22,064 bases of DNA from a virus. The position numbers and the translations under genes were made by a program. Where the stretch lies: positions 1-22,064 of IMG/VR virus record IMGVR_UViG_3300008110_000474; one strand, 5' to 3'. This document shows positions 1 through 8,096 of this stretch, piece after piece (the stretch's first letter is position 1; each line of letters starts with the position of its first letter). The notes below the pieces were generated by a model. That model searched no databases and had not been told where the DNA came from. It saw only the letters and a list, made by a program, of their open reading frames with translations.

Positions 1-1964
1 AGCCCAAGCAATGTCATCTTGAGCGGGAGGTCTTGTTCAATGGTGATCTTGGACTCTTGCGCGTAGCCACGAATGCCATGTAGCGTCTTTGTCCCTGTGT
101 ACTCAGGCACAGCCGCATCCAAGATATTGGCAGCGTCAAAGGTGCGGAAAGGAATGTCAATAGTGTTGATCTTCATGTGCTGCGTTTCATAGACCAGCGC
201 ATTGACCTCGACAATCCGCTTCTTGAAACCTATCCGAGTTCCTGTCTGCAACTTCAGGTCTACCGGCATTGTTACTGCTCGCACCGTGTATTGCAGGCCG
301 CATTCATAGGATGCCGTAGATGCCCGTGGGAATGTCACCGTGCCACCACCAGGCACAACCTCGTCTTCTTGCACAGCGCCATCCAGCACCAACTCGCAGG
401 TCTTGGCAACCAGATGCGACATCGACAAGGTGGAAGCAACGCCGCCAGACTTGGCGCAGTCCGTAGATAGCGTGTCATCGAACCACTCTACATAGTACTG
501 TGTCGTGCTGTTTACCGTGCGCTTGACCACAACATAGATGGTGCTGATGTCAATGCCGACATCGATGAACTCTCCATCCGTGGTGAACTGAGATGGTGCA
601 ATGATGTTCTGTATCCGAAGCAGCGAGAAGACGGCCATCGAGCCATCATCACCGTTGGTGATCAGCAGCAGGTCATTCTCATCCGTATTTACTGATCGAC
701 GCAGCGCCATGCGCTTTGGGGTCTTGAGAAGGTGTCCGGCCAGCAAACTGATTTTGCTGGTCACATAGGTCAGCTGCGTGTCTGTGTAGGCGAACTCGTT
801 GAGAGACTTGCCCTGGCGCTGGATGAACAGCGTCCCAGACTCCAGCGTCTGCACCCGTGCGCCTTCCTTTGCGCCATTCCGCGTTGCCGTCTTGATGAAG
901 AAGTTCGTCGGAGTGATCGGGTCAAGGCCAGACTGCGGAACATAGAACTCGCCGCCAGAGGTGAACACCTGCAAGTCGCGGCCAGACAAGATGTCCACAA
1001 TCGCGCTGTAGTTGTTGGTGTCCAGCGTGGCCTCGACGCTATCGTCATCTAATCCCTCGTCAGGATCGAATTCAAAGAACAGGCCAACCTTGCTGCCCCA
1101 GACCGTAGACGGCCGCGACTTGCTGCCACCAAAGTACAGCCGCCCTTCATGGAAGGTGACGCTGCGCGGCCATCCCTTTGTCGAGGACCATACCGCCTCG
1201 TAGCCAGACTCATAGGTCCAAGAGCCGCTGGCAACCGCAGAGGTGCTGAAAAACGGGAATTCAGTCACGGCGCTTACCACCGTGCCGCTGGTATAGGCCA
1301 CAATCCGCGCCCGTCCCTGCGGTTGGGCCGTCACATACTGACCGACAGAGCCAGCCGTAAACACGGAACTGGATGCCGTCAGGGTGATGTTGCCGCTCAC
1401 CGCACTGGGCGTGAGTGTGCCTGCTGGAGTCGAGGTGGCCGGGGTGTATGCATACTTTGGAATACTGACAAAACTGATGGCGCTGGCCGTCCAGGTGGCA
1501 TCCGTACCGCCGCGCACGATCTTGACCGGAGGCAGGTCAGGATGCACCAAAATCAGCGTGTCAGCGCTTTGCGTCCAGCAGATGCTACTGAGCATCGCCC
1601 CGGTAACGCCAACACCTGAGAGGTCCAAATAAGCGTTTCCAGACGCATTGATGTTGGCAATCACAGCACCGGCCTTGATCACTACGGCACGATTGTGAGT
1701 GAGTACTAACATATACGAATCGGTGGTGCTGAATTCAAACGGGATCAAACGCACCCCGTTGGCAGTAGATTCTGTGCCACTGTTTGGCAGGCTGCTCAGA
1801 TAGCGCAGTCCAGCACGGCGGCGAATACCACCCTGCGGCTGGCAAATTACATTGGTGGCTTCCTCCAGCGCATTGGCATACGCGGCCAGGTCAACCCTGG
1901 ACCGCAGCAAAGGGTCAAGTTCACCGCTGCCAAAGTTAGTCTGGATTGAAACGAAGCGAGTCAT
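1..1964 (-). CDS. Tail tubular protein B-like / tail stabilisation protein (3' end cut by window edge)
   Basis: An uninterrupted minus-strand frame of 654 codons begins at the ATG at 1964 and runs off the left edge, so the C-terminus is missing. The N-terminus (MTRFVSIQTNFGSGELDPLL, then RVDLAAYANALEEATN and GGIRRRAG) matches the conserved opening of podovirus tail tubular B / BPP-1 type stabilisation proteins. Further motifs are FHEGRLYFGG near residue 275 and a block around residues 350-390 containing LFIQRQGKSLNEF. In this family the protein forms the tail tube or nozzle below the tubular A ring. The start shares one base with the TAA of the upstream tail tubular A gene (TAATG), indicating translational coupling. 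The family assignment is from motif memory and gene order, not a search. Confidence 0.85.
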   Translation of the reverse strand, partial: MTRFVSIQTNFGSGELDPLLRSRVDLAAYANALEEATNVICQPQGGIRRRAGLRYLSSLPNSGTESTANGVRLIPFEFSTTDSYMLVLTHNRAVVIKAGAVIANINASGNAYLDLSGVGVTGAMLSSICWTQSADTLILVHPDLPPVKIVRGGTDATWTASAISFVSIPKYAYTPATSTPAGTLTPSAVSGNITLTASSSVFTAGSVGQYVTAQPQGRARIVAYTSGTVVSAVTEFPFFSTSAVASGSWTYESGYEAVWSSTKGWPRSVTFHEGRLYFGGSKSRPSTVWGSKVGLFFEFDPDEGLDDDSVEATLDTNNYSAIVDILSGRDLQVFTSGGEFYVPQSGLDPITPTNFFIKTATRNGAKEGARVQTLESGTLFIQRQGKSLNEFAYTDTQLTYVTSKISLLAGHLLKTPKRMALRRSVNTDENDLLLITNGDDGSMAVFSLLRIQNIIAPSQFTTDGEFIDVGIDISTIYVVVKRTVNSTTQYYVEWFDDTLSTDCAKSGGVASTLSMSHLVAKTCELVLDGAVQEDEVVPGGGTVTFPRASTASYECGLQYTVRAVTMPVDLKLQTGTRIGFKKRIVEVNALVYETQHMKINTIDIPFRTFDAANILDAAVPEYTGTKTLHGIRGYAQESKITIEQDLPLKMTLLG

Positions 1965-2578
1965 TAGTACCTCACCGCGATCAGACTAAAGTCATTGATA
2001 CTGTTGCTTGGCTGACCAGCGCCATCGATCTGCATGGCAGTACGCAGATAACCACCACGGCCATTGTCTGAAGGCGCTCCGACAGCAACGCCCTGCCAGT
2101 AGCTGGCTTTGTCACCCTGGTCCGTAATCGGCATTGCAAGATGCCACGCCATCATGTACTTAAGCAGCTGGATGAAGTAGACCGGCAGAGAGTATTCCGG
2201 GACTGAGTACGGGTAGTCAATCCAGACTGCCGTGTAGTCAGTCATTACCGTATCGCCAAAGATTCGGTATTCCTTGCGCGGGTAGTCACCAGGCGATGCA
2301 CTGGTAAACAGCGCCCTGGGCGGTCCAATCTTGTCACCAGGCAGCGCGTATTCGTACTTGTACTCTGTGGTCGGTGTAGTCACCAATTGCGCCAGAGCCA
2401 CCTTCTTGAAACTGAATGACCACGGGTAGATCAACAGCGCCTGATCGCGGATGTCGCTGTACAGGCGGTCACAGGTATTGGCTTCATCCGTTCCCTCATT
2501 GAAGGAAGAGATCGGCTTTGCGCCGAGCATGATCAGCGCGTCAGAACAAACGGAAAGGGCTGAATCACCTGCTGCCAT
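1964..2578 (-). CDS. Tail tubular protein A-like (tail adaptor ring)
   Basis: The protein has 204 residues from the ATG at 2578, close to the length of T7 gp11. This start is chosen over an upstream in-frame ATG because GGGAG lies 6 nt before it and it limits the overlap with the upstream gene to 14 bp. The N-terminal block SALSVCSDALIMLGAKPI followed by ANTCDRLYSDIRDQAL and YPWSFSFKK is characteristic of phage tail tubular A / gp11-like proteins, which form the ring between portal and nozzle. A Tyr-rich middle (residues ~60-110) and the later QLLKYMMAWHLA helix also fit the family. Its stop overlaps the start of the tubular B-like gene, which supports the pairing. Confidence 0.88.
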   Translation of the reverse strand: MAAGDSALSVCSDALIMLGAKPISSFNEGTDEANTCDRLYSDIRDQALLIYPWSFSFKKVALAQLVTTPTTEYKYEYALPGDKIGPPRALFTSASPGDYPRKEYRIFGDTVMTDYTAVWIDYPYSVPEYSLPVYFIQLLKYMMAWHLAMPITDQGDKASYWQGVAVGAPSDNGRGGYLRTAMQIDGAGQPSNSINDFSLIAVRY

Positions 2579-3167
2579 TTGGCGCTCCCAGTACTTGTCT
2601 TGTCCATCCACTCATAGAGCGAATGTTGGCAGCTAACCCAGCAGAAATGTCTTTTTGAATTGCAGAGTGCCATTCATCAAGATTTGTTTTGCTTTTCCAC
2701 GGAGCGCCACGCGGATTAGATGCTCCAACCTTTGACGCATCATGTTTAACTTGCGTATCAAAAAACTGCTCATTATCAGGAACCAGGTCAATTGGGCATC
2801 CACAAAGGATTACCTCATCATAACCAAGCAGGCTTGCGATACGGGCCGCTCCCCAGCCAGAAGTCCCACGAACACCAGCAAGGCACGGCCAAACACAATC
2901 TATTGAATTTAAATCATCAGGCTTGATACTTGACTTGTATGGAGAGTGAACAACAACTTCATCACCCCACTTTTCTCGGTGCAGTTTTTTCATCCTGACA
3001 GCATGTTCTGGATGATGCGTCACAGCATGTCTCGCTTTAACGATTGACACCGAAAACTTTACGGCAATTACATCAGCGCTTGGCCTAAGTGCAAAGGCTT
3101 TAGACAAATCGCTCGAAACACAAGTGGCAGAACCGACAACAAGGACGGCTCTGCCACCCCACTGCAT
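2565..3167 (-). CDS. Rossmann-type, glycosyltransferase/MptE-like protein (probable moron)
   Basis: The 200-residue product opens with a glycine-poor beta strand (RAVLVVGSATCVSSDLSKA) typical of an N-terminal Rossmann unit. Residues ~115-135 (SGWGAARIASLLGYDEVILCGCPIDL) resemble the DUF115/MptE-like and sialyltransferase-like proteins, where a similar block precedes a nucleotide-binding loop. No catalytic residues can be named with certainty. The gene interrupts the usual capsid-to-tail order. It is visibly richer in A and T (about 37-47% GC in three 60-bp lines counted by hand) than its neighbours, which suggests recent acquisition. It is joined to both neighbours by overlaps: TAATG upstream and 14 bp downstream. 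A role in modifying a virion or host-surface glycan is inference only. Confidence 0.6.
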   Translation of the reverse strand: MQWGGRAVLVVGSATCVSSDLSKAFALRPSADVIAVKFSVSIVKARHAVTHHPEHAVRMKKLHREKWGDEVVVHSPYKSSIKPDDLNSIDCVWPCLAGVRGTSGWGAARIASLLGYDEVILCGCPIDLVPDNEQFFDTQVKHDASKVGASNPRGAPWKSKTNLDEWHSAIQKDISAGLAANIRSMSGWTRQVLGAPNGSR

Positions 3168-3448
3168 TAGTCCGTATCCGTTGCAGTCACAGTCACGCCG
3201 TCAGTGATGTCCACTACCGAACCGGTATTGGAGTTCACATAGGCGGTAGACATCACCGGAGTGCCACCCGTTGCCGAGTAGCAGAAAATCAGATCGCCAA
3301 CCTTGAGGATGGAAGCCACGGTATTGAAATACCCCGAAGCGCGGATGACCGATTGGGCATCAGTGCTGCTGTAGGTATAAATAGCCGGGGCATTACCAGC
3401 CTTAGACTGACCACCAACGGCATTGAAGCCGGTTGCGGAAAAAGCCAT
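3167..3448 (-). CDS. Small capsid-associated protein (decoration/cement or head-fibre type)
   Basis: The product has 93 residues, is rich in Ser, Thr, Ala and Val, and has no charged clusters. Its order is MAFSATGFNAVGGQSKAGNA, a YTYSSTDAQSVIRASGYFN segment, VGDLIFCYSATGG and a C-terminal VVDITDGVTVTATDTD. This pattern recurs in small proteins encoded directly downstream of podovirus capsid genes, and I read it as a virion surface protein. The ATG is preceded by AAGGAG with about 10 nt spacing, and only 18 bp separate it from the capsid gene, so both should be on the transcript started at the promoter near 4451-4478. The precise role (cement versus fibre) cannot be settled from sequence. Confidence 0.65.
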   Translation of the reverse strand: MAFSATGFNAVGGQSKAGNAPAIYTYSSTDAQSVIRASGYFNTVASILKVGDLIFCYSATGGTPVMSTAYVNSNTGSVVDITDGVTVTATDTD

Positions 3449-3466
3449 GATTTATTGCTCCTTATC

Positions 3467-4309
3467 TCAGGTTTCGCGGCAGGTGATTTTGACGATACCT
3501 TCATCGTCGATGGCAATCGCACCAGCCGAAAACACTTCGTTAACCAGCCACGAAGTCTTTTCTGCAATGTAATTGATCTCGGTACGCATTCCAATGCCTT
3601 CACCGTAGCCAACAGCCATCTGATGGAAAGCAAAGCAAGAACGATCCAGCGAGCCATCAATAACCAAGCCACCTTCGGAACGATCACCCATCGTGTGGAA
3701 GGTGAAGCCCAGGAACGAATTGATATCGCCCTGCACCAGCGCCTTCACGCTGTTGAAGTCGCTCGAAGTGACGGAGGTTTCCGACAGCAGCGAAGCAAGA
3801 CCATTGCCGTGGATAATGATGTGACGGCCTTCCGGCGGCACATTATTTTTATCCAGCAGACGCTTGGCTTCACGCAGCTTTGCCACATTGAGGTTGCTGT
3901 CCGTGCCGCCAATGTCATTGCTGACGGTCAGCGAGGTGGACGAAGCAGTCAACGCATCCAGAATCATCTGGTCTTGACGGCGACCCATAGCGCCAGCAAC
4001 GACTTGCACCAGTTCTTGGCGCTCGTCAAAGTTCACTTTGGCTTGGTTGAAAATGTCAGAGTACTCGGCAGCGTTGTAGTCAGCCAAGGTACAGGTGACG
4101 GTGGAGAAAGCAACATTCAGCGGAGTGACATCGGTCTGCGGAACGCGGAGCGTTGCGACACCTTTGCCAACTTTCGGGAACTTCACAGTGCTGCCTTCAA
4201 CCCCTCGACGCTGGCGAACCGCCGGAACCAGCATGGCCTTACCTTGGTAAGCCTGCTTGACTTCCGCATCGAAGAGAGTAACGAAGGCGTTCGAGAGAGA
4301 CACGCTCAT
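3467..4309 (-). CDS. Major capsid protein (HK97 fold)
   Basis: The 280-residue protein starts MSVSLSNAFVTLFDAEVKQA, continues with KAMLVPAVRQRRGVEGSTVKF near residues 24-45, has a long central helix region (NFDERQELVQVVAGAMGRRQ) and an A-domain-like segment HIIIHGNGLASLLSE. It ends AGAIAIDDEGIVKI, a common end for phage capsid families. Length and position directly after the scaffold fit the capsid of BPP-1-like podoviruses. Initiation is supported by GAGGT 6 nt before the ATG. The gene is unusual in this operon because a terminator and promoter separate it from the scaffold, so it likely has its own expression control. A 372-codon antisense frame overlaps it but is regarded as spurious. Confidence 0.9.
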   Translation of the reverse strand: MSVSLSNAFVTLFDAEVKQAYQGKAMLVPAVRQRRGVEGSTVKFPKVGKGVATLRVPQTDVTPLNVAFSTVTCTLADYNAAEYSDIFNQAKVNFDERQELVQVVAGAMGRRQDQMILDALTASSTSLTVSNDIGGTDSNLNVAKLREAKRLLDKNNVPPEGRHIIIHGNGLASLLSETSVTSSDFNSVKALVQGDINSFLGFTFHTMGDRSEGGLVIDGSLDRSCFAFHQMAVGYGEGIGMRTEINYIAEKTSWLVNEVFSAGAIAIDDEGIVKITCRET

Positions 4310-4480
4310 GGTATTACCTCATTCAAAAATTTAGGATTGGGTTCTCGCGCCGGTATGCCAAAAATCTGGGCCGAATGCTTGTTGGTTACGCCAACCACGC
4401 GACAGCGCCTGCTGTGGGAAGGGCCGAAAATCCGGTATGCCTTGTCCCGGATCATACGCCCCCGGTTGTAGAAAGCAAGC
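4310..4480 (-). promoter_or_regulatory. Capsid gene promoter and structured leader
   Basis: On the minus strand a sigma70-like promoter can be read: TTGCTT (4478-4473), a 16-bp spacer and TATGAT (4456-4451). It lies immediately downstream of the scaffold terminator. The roughly 130-nt leader that follows holds GGCATACCGG twice (4432-4441 and 4350-4359) with TTCGGCC beside each copy, and a small hairpin GTTGG-CGTAA-CCAAC (4395-4381). The repeated element could be a protein-binding or translational control site. The promoter call rests on visual match only. Confidence 0.5.
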
Positions 4481-4488
4481 GCTAACTT

Positions 4489-4517
4489 AAAAAAAACCCC
4501 CGGTGGATGGCCGGGGG
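4489..4517 (-). terminator. Intrinsic terminator after the scaffold gene
   Basis: A perfect 7-bp stem (CCGGGGG/CCCCCGG on plus coordinates 4511-4517 and 4497-4503) with a 7-nt loop is followed on the minus strand by eight T (4496-4489). It sits 31 bp after the scaffold stop codon. Confidence 0.9.
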
Positions 4518-4548
4518 AAAGGTGGCGACGAAAAACCTGACAAATAGC

Positions 4549-5343
4549 TTACTGGAAACTGGACGCGAACATCCGCTCCACTTTCTGACGGAATGCCGGA
4601 TCGGTTTTGTACTTGGGATCGGCAACCATCTGGTACAACTCGTCCTTGCTGGGAGCGCCAGACGGCGGCAGGGAGTTGGTTGGGATACGGGTTCCCTCGT
4701 AGGATTCCCGCAATTTCATCAGCGCCTTAATGCCGTTGGCCGTCCCGCCCATGACCTTGAATTCCTCAAAGTCATCTTTGCCCCAAATTCCCTTGCGGAC
4801 CAGGCCGGATGCCCAGTCAACCATCCCTTTGACAACCGCATCCGCATTCGGACCAAGCGCAGCTTTTTCCTGCTGGAGAGACTTAACCTGGGCCTCGACA
4901 TTCCCAGACCCCATCTTGACCACTTCACCAACAAGGTCATCTAGCGCTCCTTGACTGAGGCCGTATTTCTGCGCCCAGCCCATAACATGAGAGCGGAGAG
5001 GATCGTCTTCAGGGATCGAGCCGAAGGCGGCGGTATCGTACTTTCCATCGGCTGGGGCTTTGTGCTTGCCCTGGCTGATTTGCTTGCGGAGATCGCTCCA
5101 GCTTTTGGCGATGCCTTCGAGGTCCGGCTCGCTGGTGTCTTTCTTCCAGAAGTTTTCCGGCCAGAAGTCTGGTCTTTCGAGAGGTTCTTCATCGGTAGAC
5201 GGCTCCTCTGCCTTGTGTGCAATGACAACATTTTGAGTGTCCGGCTGGGCCGCGCTGTCATCAGTAACTGTCGCTGAATCGAGTAGGCCAACTTCACCGC
5301 CAGACGACTCGGTGCTGCTAGGCTCGTTTCCTTGCGTTTCCAT
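4549..5343 (-). CDS. Scaffolding / capsid assembly protein
   Basis: The protein has 264 residues and is hydrophilic. Its N-terminal ~65 residues are acidic and low-complexity (many Glu, Asp, Ser, Thr and Pro). A conserved-looking block follows, RPDFWPENFWKKD, then DLEGIAKSWSDLRKQI and PADGKYD. The middle is helical with DDLVGEVVKMG and VKSLQQEKAALG, and the C-terminus is short and basic (DPAFRQKVERMFASSF). This matches phage scaffold proteins, in which a C-terminal helix binds the capsid subunit and an acidic tail stays flexible. Its place between the Bbp19-like gene and the capsid gene is canonical. Its ATG overlaps the preceding TAA. Confidence 0.85.
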   Translation of the reverse strand: METQGNEPSSTESSGGEVGLLDSATVTDDSAAQPDTQNVVIAHKAEEPSTDEEPLERPDFWPENFWKKDTSEPDLEGIAKSWSDLRKQISQGKHKAPADGKYDTAAFGSIPEDDPLRSHVMGWAQKYGLSQGALDDLVGEVVKMGSGNVEAQVKSLQQEKAALGPNADAVVKGMVDWASGLVRKGIWGKDDFEEFKVMGGTANGIKALMKLRESYEGTRIPTNSLPPSGAPSKDELYQMVADPKYKTDPAFRQKVERMFASSFQ

Positions 5344-5615
5344 TAAGTATTCCCTTGATTAATTGCTCTCTTGATCCGTGCTTCAATGTCCCGCACCACA
5401 CTGTTCTGACCTTCACGGTAGAACGCATGGGCTGGATCGCTCCCAGGCACGGCAACCGGTTGCTCTAGGTAGACGGCACGAAGCCATTCGGCCAGCTTCT
5501 TGCCGTCTTCGTTTGAAAAGACCCGTAATGTCAGCCGGTCTAGATTGTCTCTGGCCTCTGACGCATCACGAACATCGGTTGGTGCTGCCGTTTCTAGATC
5601 ATCCCAACCAGACAT
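5343..5615 (-). CDS. Bbp19-like small virion-cluster protein
   Basis: The 90-residue product carries the pattern RVFSNEDGKKLAEWLRA, then PDPAHAFYREGQ-type residues (here GSDPAHAFYREGQNSVVRDI) and a basic C-terminal helix IEARIKRAIN. This corresponds to the family named after BPP-1 Bbp19, which is encoded between portal and scaffold. Its function in assembly is not known to me. It overlaps the portal stop at its start and the scaffold ATG at its end, so the three genes are translationally linked. Confidence 0.8.
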   Translation of the reverse strand: MSGWDDLETAAPTDVRDASEARDNLDRLTLRVFSNEDGKKLAEWLRAVYLEQPVAVPGSDPAHAFYREGQNSVVRDIEARIKRAINQGNT

Positions 5616-7186
5616 CAGGCCCCCATTGCTTGTTGCACTGCACCAGCTGCGGCCTCTGGATTAGCCTGTGCTGCCTGCTGCGCCATCTGCGCCATGTCTT
5701 CCATGCGCTGCGCCCTCTCTGCTGGGCTGGCTCTGAGTCGCGCCGGGATACCAAGCTTCTCGCCAACATAGTCCAGTGTCTCGCCAATCTTGAGAGACAT
5801 CTGACCTTCCGGTCCAAGGCCCTGGGCGATCTGCGCGAATTGCAGCACCTTATTGATCTCGTCCATCGACTGCGCCATTGCCAGCGGAGCCACTGGAGTG
5901 ATGCGAACTTCAAGACCGTTTACTCGCAACGGCAGGTCCACTAGACCACGGGCATCCATGACTTCCAGCGTCTTGGTCACCAGTGGGATCATTGCCTCGT
6001 TGATCAGTCGGCCAAAGGCGCTGCCCAAGTTCTGGGACAGTTCTTTCATGCGCTCGACTACCTCAGTCGCAGACCTGGCGCTCATGTTGTCCGGCGGCAG
6101 AGACTCGTCCAACAGTATCCGCTTGATGGACATCTGCAAGTTGTTGATCACGATCTGGCTGACATTGAAGTCACCACTACGCGGCAATGCTTTGAGCGCT
6201 TCACCCTGTGGACCACCGTTCCTGGCTACAGGAATGATCGCTCCAGGAATAATCTTGACTGTGTTCGGGTTCAACACGCCATCATCAGCCGCAGTATAGA
6301 CCCCGGCAATAGCAAGGCTGGCGTTCTTCAACAGCAACTCCAGCGTCTTGTTCAGCGTCTTGATGTCTGGCAATGCGGTTATCAGCGGTCCACGGCCATA
6401 GATTTCACCGGCCACCTTCATGTAGCGAGCCACAACCCACGGGCTGTACGGCATCACGCGGTAGACAACCTCGGTCTTGGTTTCTTTGTGAATGACATAG
6501 TAGCCATACTTGCCTGACCTATAGTCAAATACAGTGGCCTCTATCAACTCAACATCATCAGTCGGTTTGTCATCAATTCGTTTTTGCAACTCAGGATCGA
6601 TCTTTGCGTCTTTCCACTGCTGCTGAATTGACTCGCCCTTGATCCGCATGCGCCGGTAGACATTATCCACCTGTCCGTTCGCGCCCTCTTCAAACGACAC
6701 AAGGTATTGCGGCACTGGCACAAAGTTGATCGGGCTGACATCATCACCAGGCTGCACAATCATCACTGCCGTTCCGACAGCCAAGTCGAGCAAAAACTCG
6801 CCCGTAGCAATGTCGAAATTGGATTGCTTCAGCGTTGCGAACAGTTTTTCTGTGTAGACATCCAGCGCAGCTTGCGCTTCGCTGCGACGATCATTAGGAA
6901 TGTCAGGGCCAGGCTCCAGCCTGCACCATGAACGCTGCGGCGGGAAGATTCCAGATTGCAAGCGGTTGGCAAAGCGCTGCGTCGAGTTGATGGCCGTCGA
7001 GTCAAACACCCGTGCCATCTTCTTGCTGCCACCAACCTTCCCTTCCCAGTAGCCGTCATACAGATTGCGCTGCGGCAGGGCAAACTCGTACGCATCTTCG
7101 TACAAGTCGCGGAAGTCGTCCTTCTTCCGCATGGCGAGATCGTGCCGCTTGAGCAAGTCTTCTGGCGATAGTTTTGATTCAGCCAT
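5615..7186 (-). CDS. Portal protein (head-to-tail connector family)
   Basis: The product has 523 residues from the ATG at 7186, a length normal for podovirus connectors. This start is preceded by AAGAG at about 6 nt and replaces a TTG two codons upstream. Family signatures include YEFALPQRNLYDG near residues 30-45, VFDSTAINSTQRFANRLQSG, FPPQRSWCRLEPGP, a long central domain with SPWVVARYMKVAGEIYGRGP, LPDIKTLNK, and PPDNMSARSATEVVERM near residue 360. The C-terminal ~40 residues are a Gln/Ala-rich helix (the barrel or crown region in relatives). The protein forms the dodecameric vertex through which DNA is packaged by TerL. Confidence 0.93.
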   Translation of the reverse strand: MAESKLSPEDLLKRHDLAMRKKDDFRDLYEDAYEFALPQRNLYDGYWEGKVGGSKKMARVFDSTAINSTQRFANRLQSGIFPPQRSWCRLEPGPDIPNDRRSEAQAALDVYTEKLFATLKQSNFDIATGEFLLDLAVGTAVMIVQPGDDVSPINFVPVPQYLVSFEEGANGQVDNVYRRMRIKGESIQQQWKDAKIDPELQKRIDDKPTDDVELIEATVFDYRSGKYGYYVIHKETKTEVVYRVMPYSPWVVARYMKVAGEIYGRGPLITALPDIKTLNKTLELLLKNASLAIAGVYTAADDGVLNPNTVKIIPGAIIPVARNGGPQGEALKALPRSGDFNVSQIVINNLQMSIKRILLDESLPPDNMSARSATEVVERMKELSQNLGSAFGRLINEAMIPLVTKTLEVMDARGLVDLPLRVNGLEVRITPVAPLAMAQSMDEINKVLQFAQIAQGLGPEGQMSLKIGETLDYVGEKLGIPARLRASPAERAQRMEDMAQMAQQAAQANPEAAAGAVQQAMGA

Positions 7187-7188
7187 GA

Positions 7189-7512
7189 TCAACTCTTTTC
7201 TTTCTGATATTTGCGTAGCAAACTTCTACCTTTTGCAGCGAGTCTTGCTGCTGCATCTCTTGTGCGCGGAACTGGCTCACCCCACGCATTTGCAGCCAGC
7301 GCCAATCGCGTTGGCTTCCCTTTGTCATTCACCAGAGGCCCACTCGGATTTGTATAGAACCTTGTCAGAAACGAACCCTTGCGCCGTGCCTTCTGTCCTG
7401 TTGGGCTAGACTCCTTGACCCCAGCCTGCAAGTTCTTGCTCTCACCAGAGCGCTCAAACTTGCGCCTTCCAGCCTCGGTCAGCCCACCCCCTGGGTCTTT
7501 GTACTTGCTCAT
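7189..7512 (-). CDS. DUF6321-like protein
   Basis: The 107-residue basic product has the order KYKDPGGGLTEAGRRKFERS, a segment KARRKGSFLTRFYTNPSGPL, and GKPTRLALAANAWGEPVPRT with an Ala/Arg-rich end. This arrangement is what I know as the DUF6321 family, common beside phage packaging and virion genes and probably nucleic-acid binding given its charge. The ATG at 7512 is preferred over a GTG three codons earlier because it forms an ATGA overlap with the upstream stop. No enzymatic motif is visible. The role is unknown. Confidence 0.75.
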   Translation of the reverse strand: MSKYKDPGGGLTEAGRRKFERSGESKNLQAGVKESSPTGQKARRKGSFLTRFYTNPSGPLVNDKGKPTRLALAANAWGEPVPRTRDAAARLAAKGRSLLRKYQKEKS

Positions 7513-8096
7513 TCGTACCATTCCAACTCAAGCAGCGCCGTGTGCTCTGTGCCATTGACATTGGTCAATCTGAATAGGTAATTGGTGAGCGGTGCAAGAA
7601 CATACTCCAAGCTTCCAGACGCACCGCCTGCTGATTTTTTCCCAGTGCCGCCAGTGATGAACTGCCGATTGATCAGCGTTCCCAATGTGGTTACGGTAGG
7701 ATTGGTAACCATCGCAACATTGCTGGTAGTGTCAATGTTTCTGTTTCTGCGAACAGGCGTAAACGCTGTGCCGCCAGTGGTGCTTGTTTCTTCGTAAACA
7801 AAGAAATCACAGTCACCAGACGATTCCATTGCAATGGTCACATGAGCAATTGTCCCAGGCCCAGCAGCAAGCACAATATCAGCGCTTGAACCTGATGCAA
7901 GCTTTGCAGAGTCAGGATAGATATTCCAAGCGATGAATGCGCGGCCTTCATGCAAGCGCTGATGGTTGATGTCAACCATAATCAGCCCGTTGTCAGACCC
8001 AGCAATCATTTGACTGCCGTCTTTGTCCTTCTGCGTCAGCGCGACAAACTGAGCCTTTTGCGGCTGCGACTCGCGCTCAACATACAGAACCGCCAT
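7509..8096 (-). CDS. Predicted virion structural protein
   Basis: The product has 195 residues with beta-rich, Gly/Thr-rich composition. It begins MAVLYVERESQPQKAQF, includes GLIMVDINHQRLHEGRAFIAW near residues 38-58, a threonine-rich loop STTGGTAFTPVRRNRN, and ends with NVNGTEHTALLELEWYE. Proteins with the VD.NHxxxHEG element and a terminal EWYE occur widely in tailed-phage virion clusters, usually annotated hypothetical, and probably decorate the head or form a short fibre. The fold and location are inferred from composition and neighbourhood only. It is coupled to the gene before it (stop at 8096) and after it (ATGA). Confidence 0.65.
   Translation of the reverse strand: MAVLYVERESQPQKAQFVALTQKDKDGSQMIAGSDNGLIMVDINHQRLHEGRAFIAWNIYPDSAKLASGSSADIVLAAGPGTIAHVTIAMESSGDCDFFVYEETSTTGGTAFTPVRRNRNIDTTSNVAMVTNPTVTTLGTLINRQFITGGTGKKSAGGASGSLEYVLAPLTNYLFRLTNVNGTEHTALLELEWYE

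Noticed and set aside
3353-4471. A 372-codon plus-strand frame
   Set aside because: It is antisense to the capsid gene and its neighbour, spans the capsid promoter leader, has no ribosome site and no recognised motif; codon bias of the real gene explains it.
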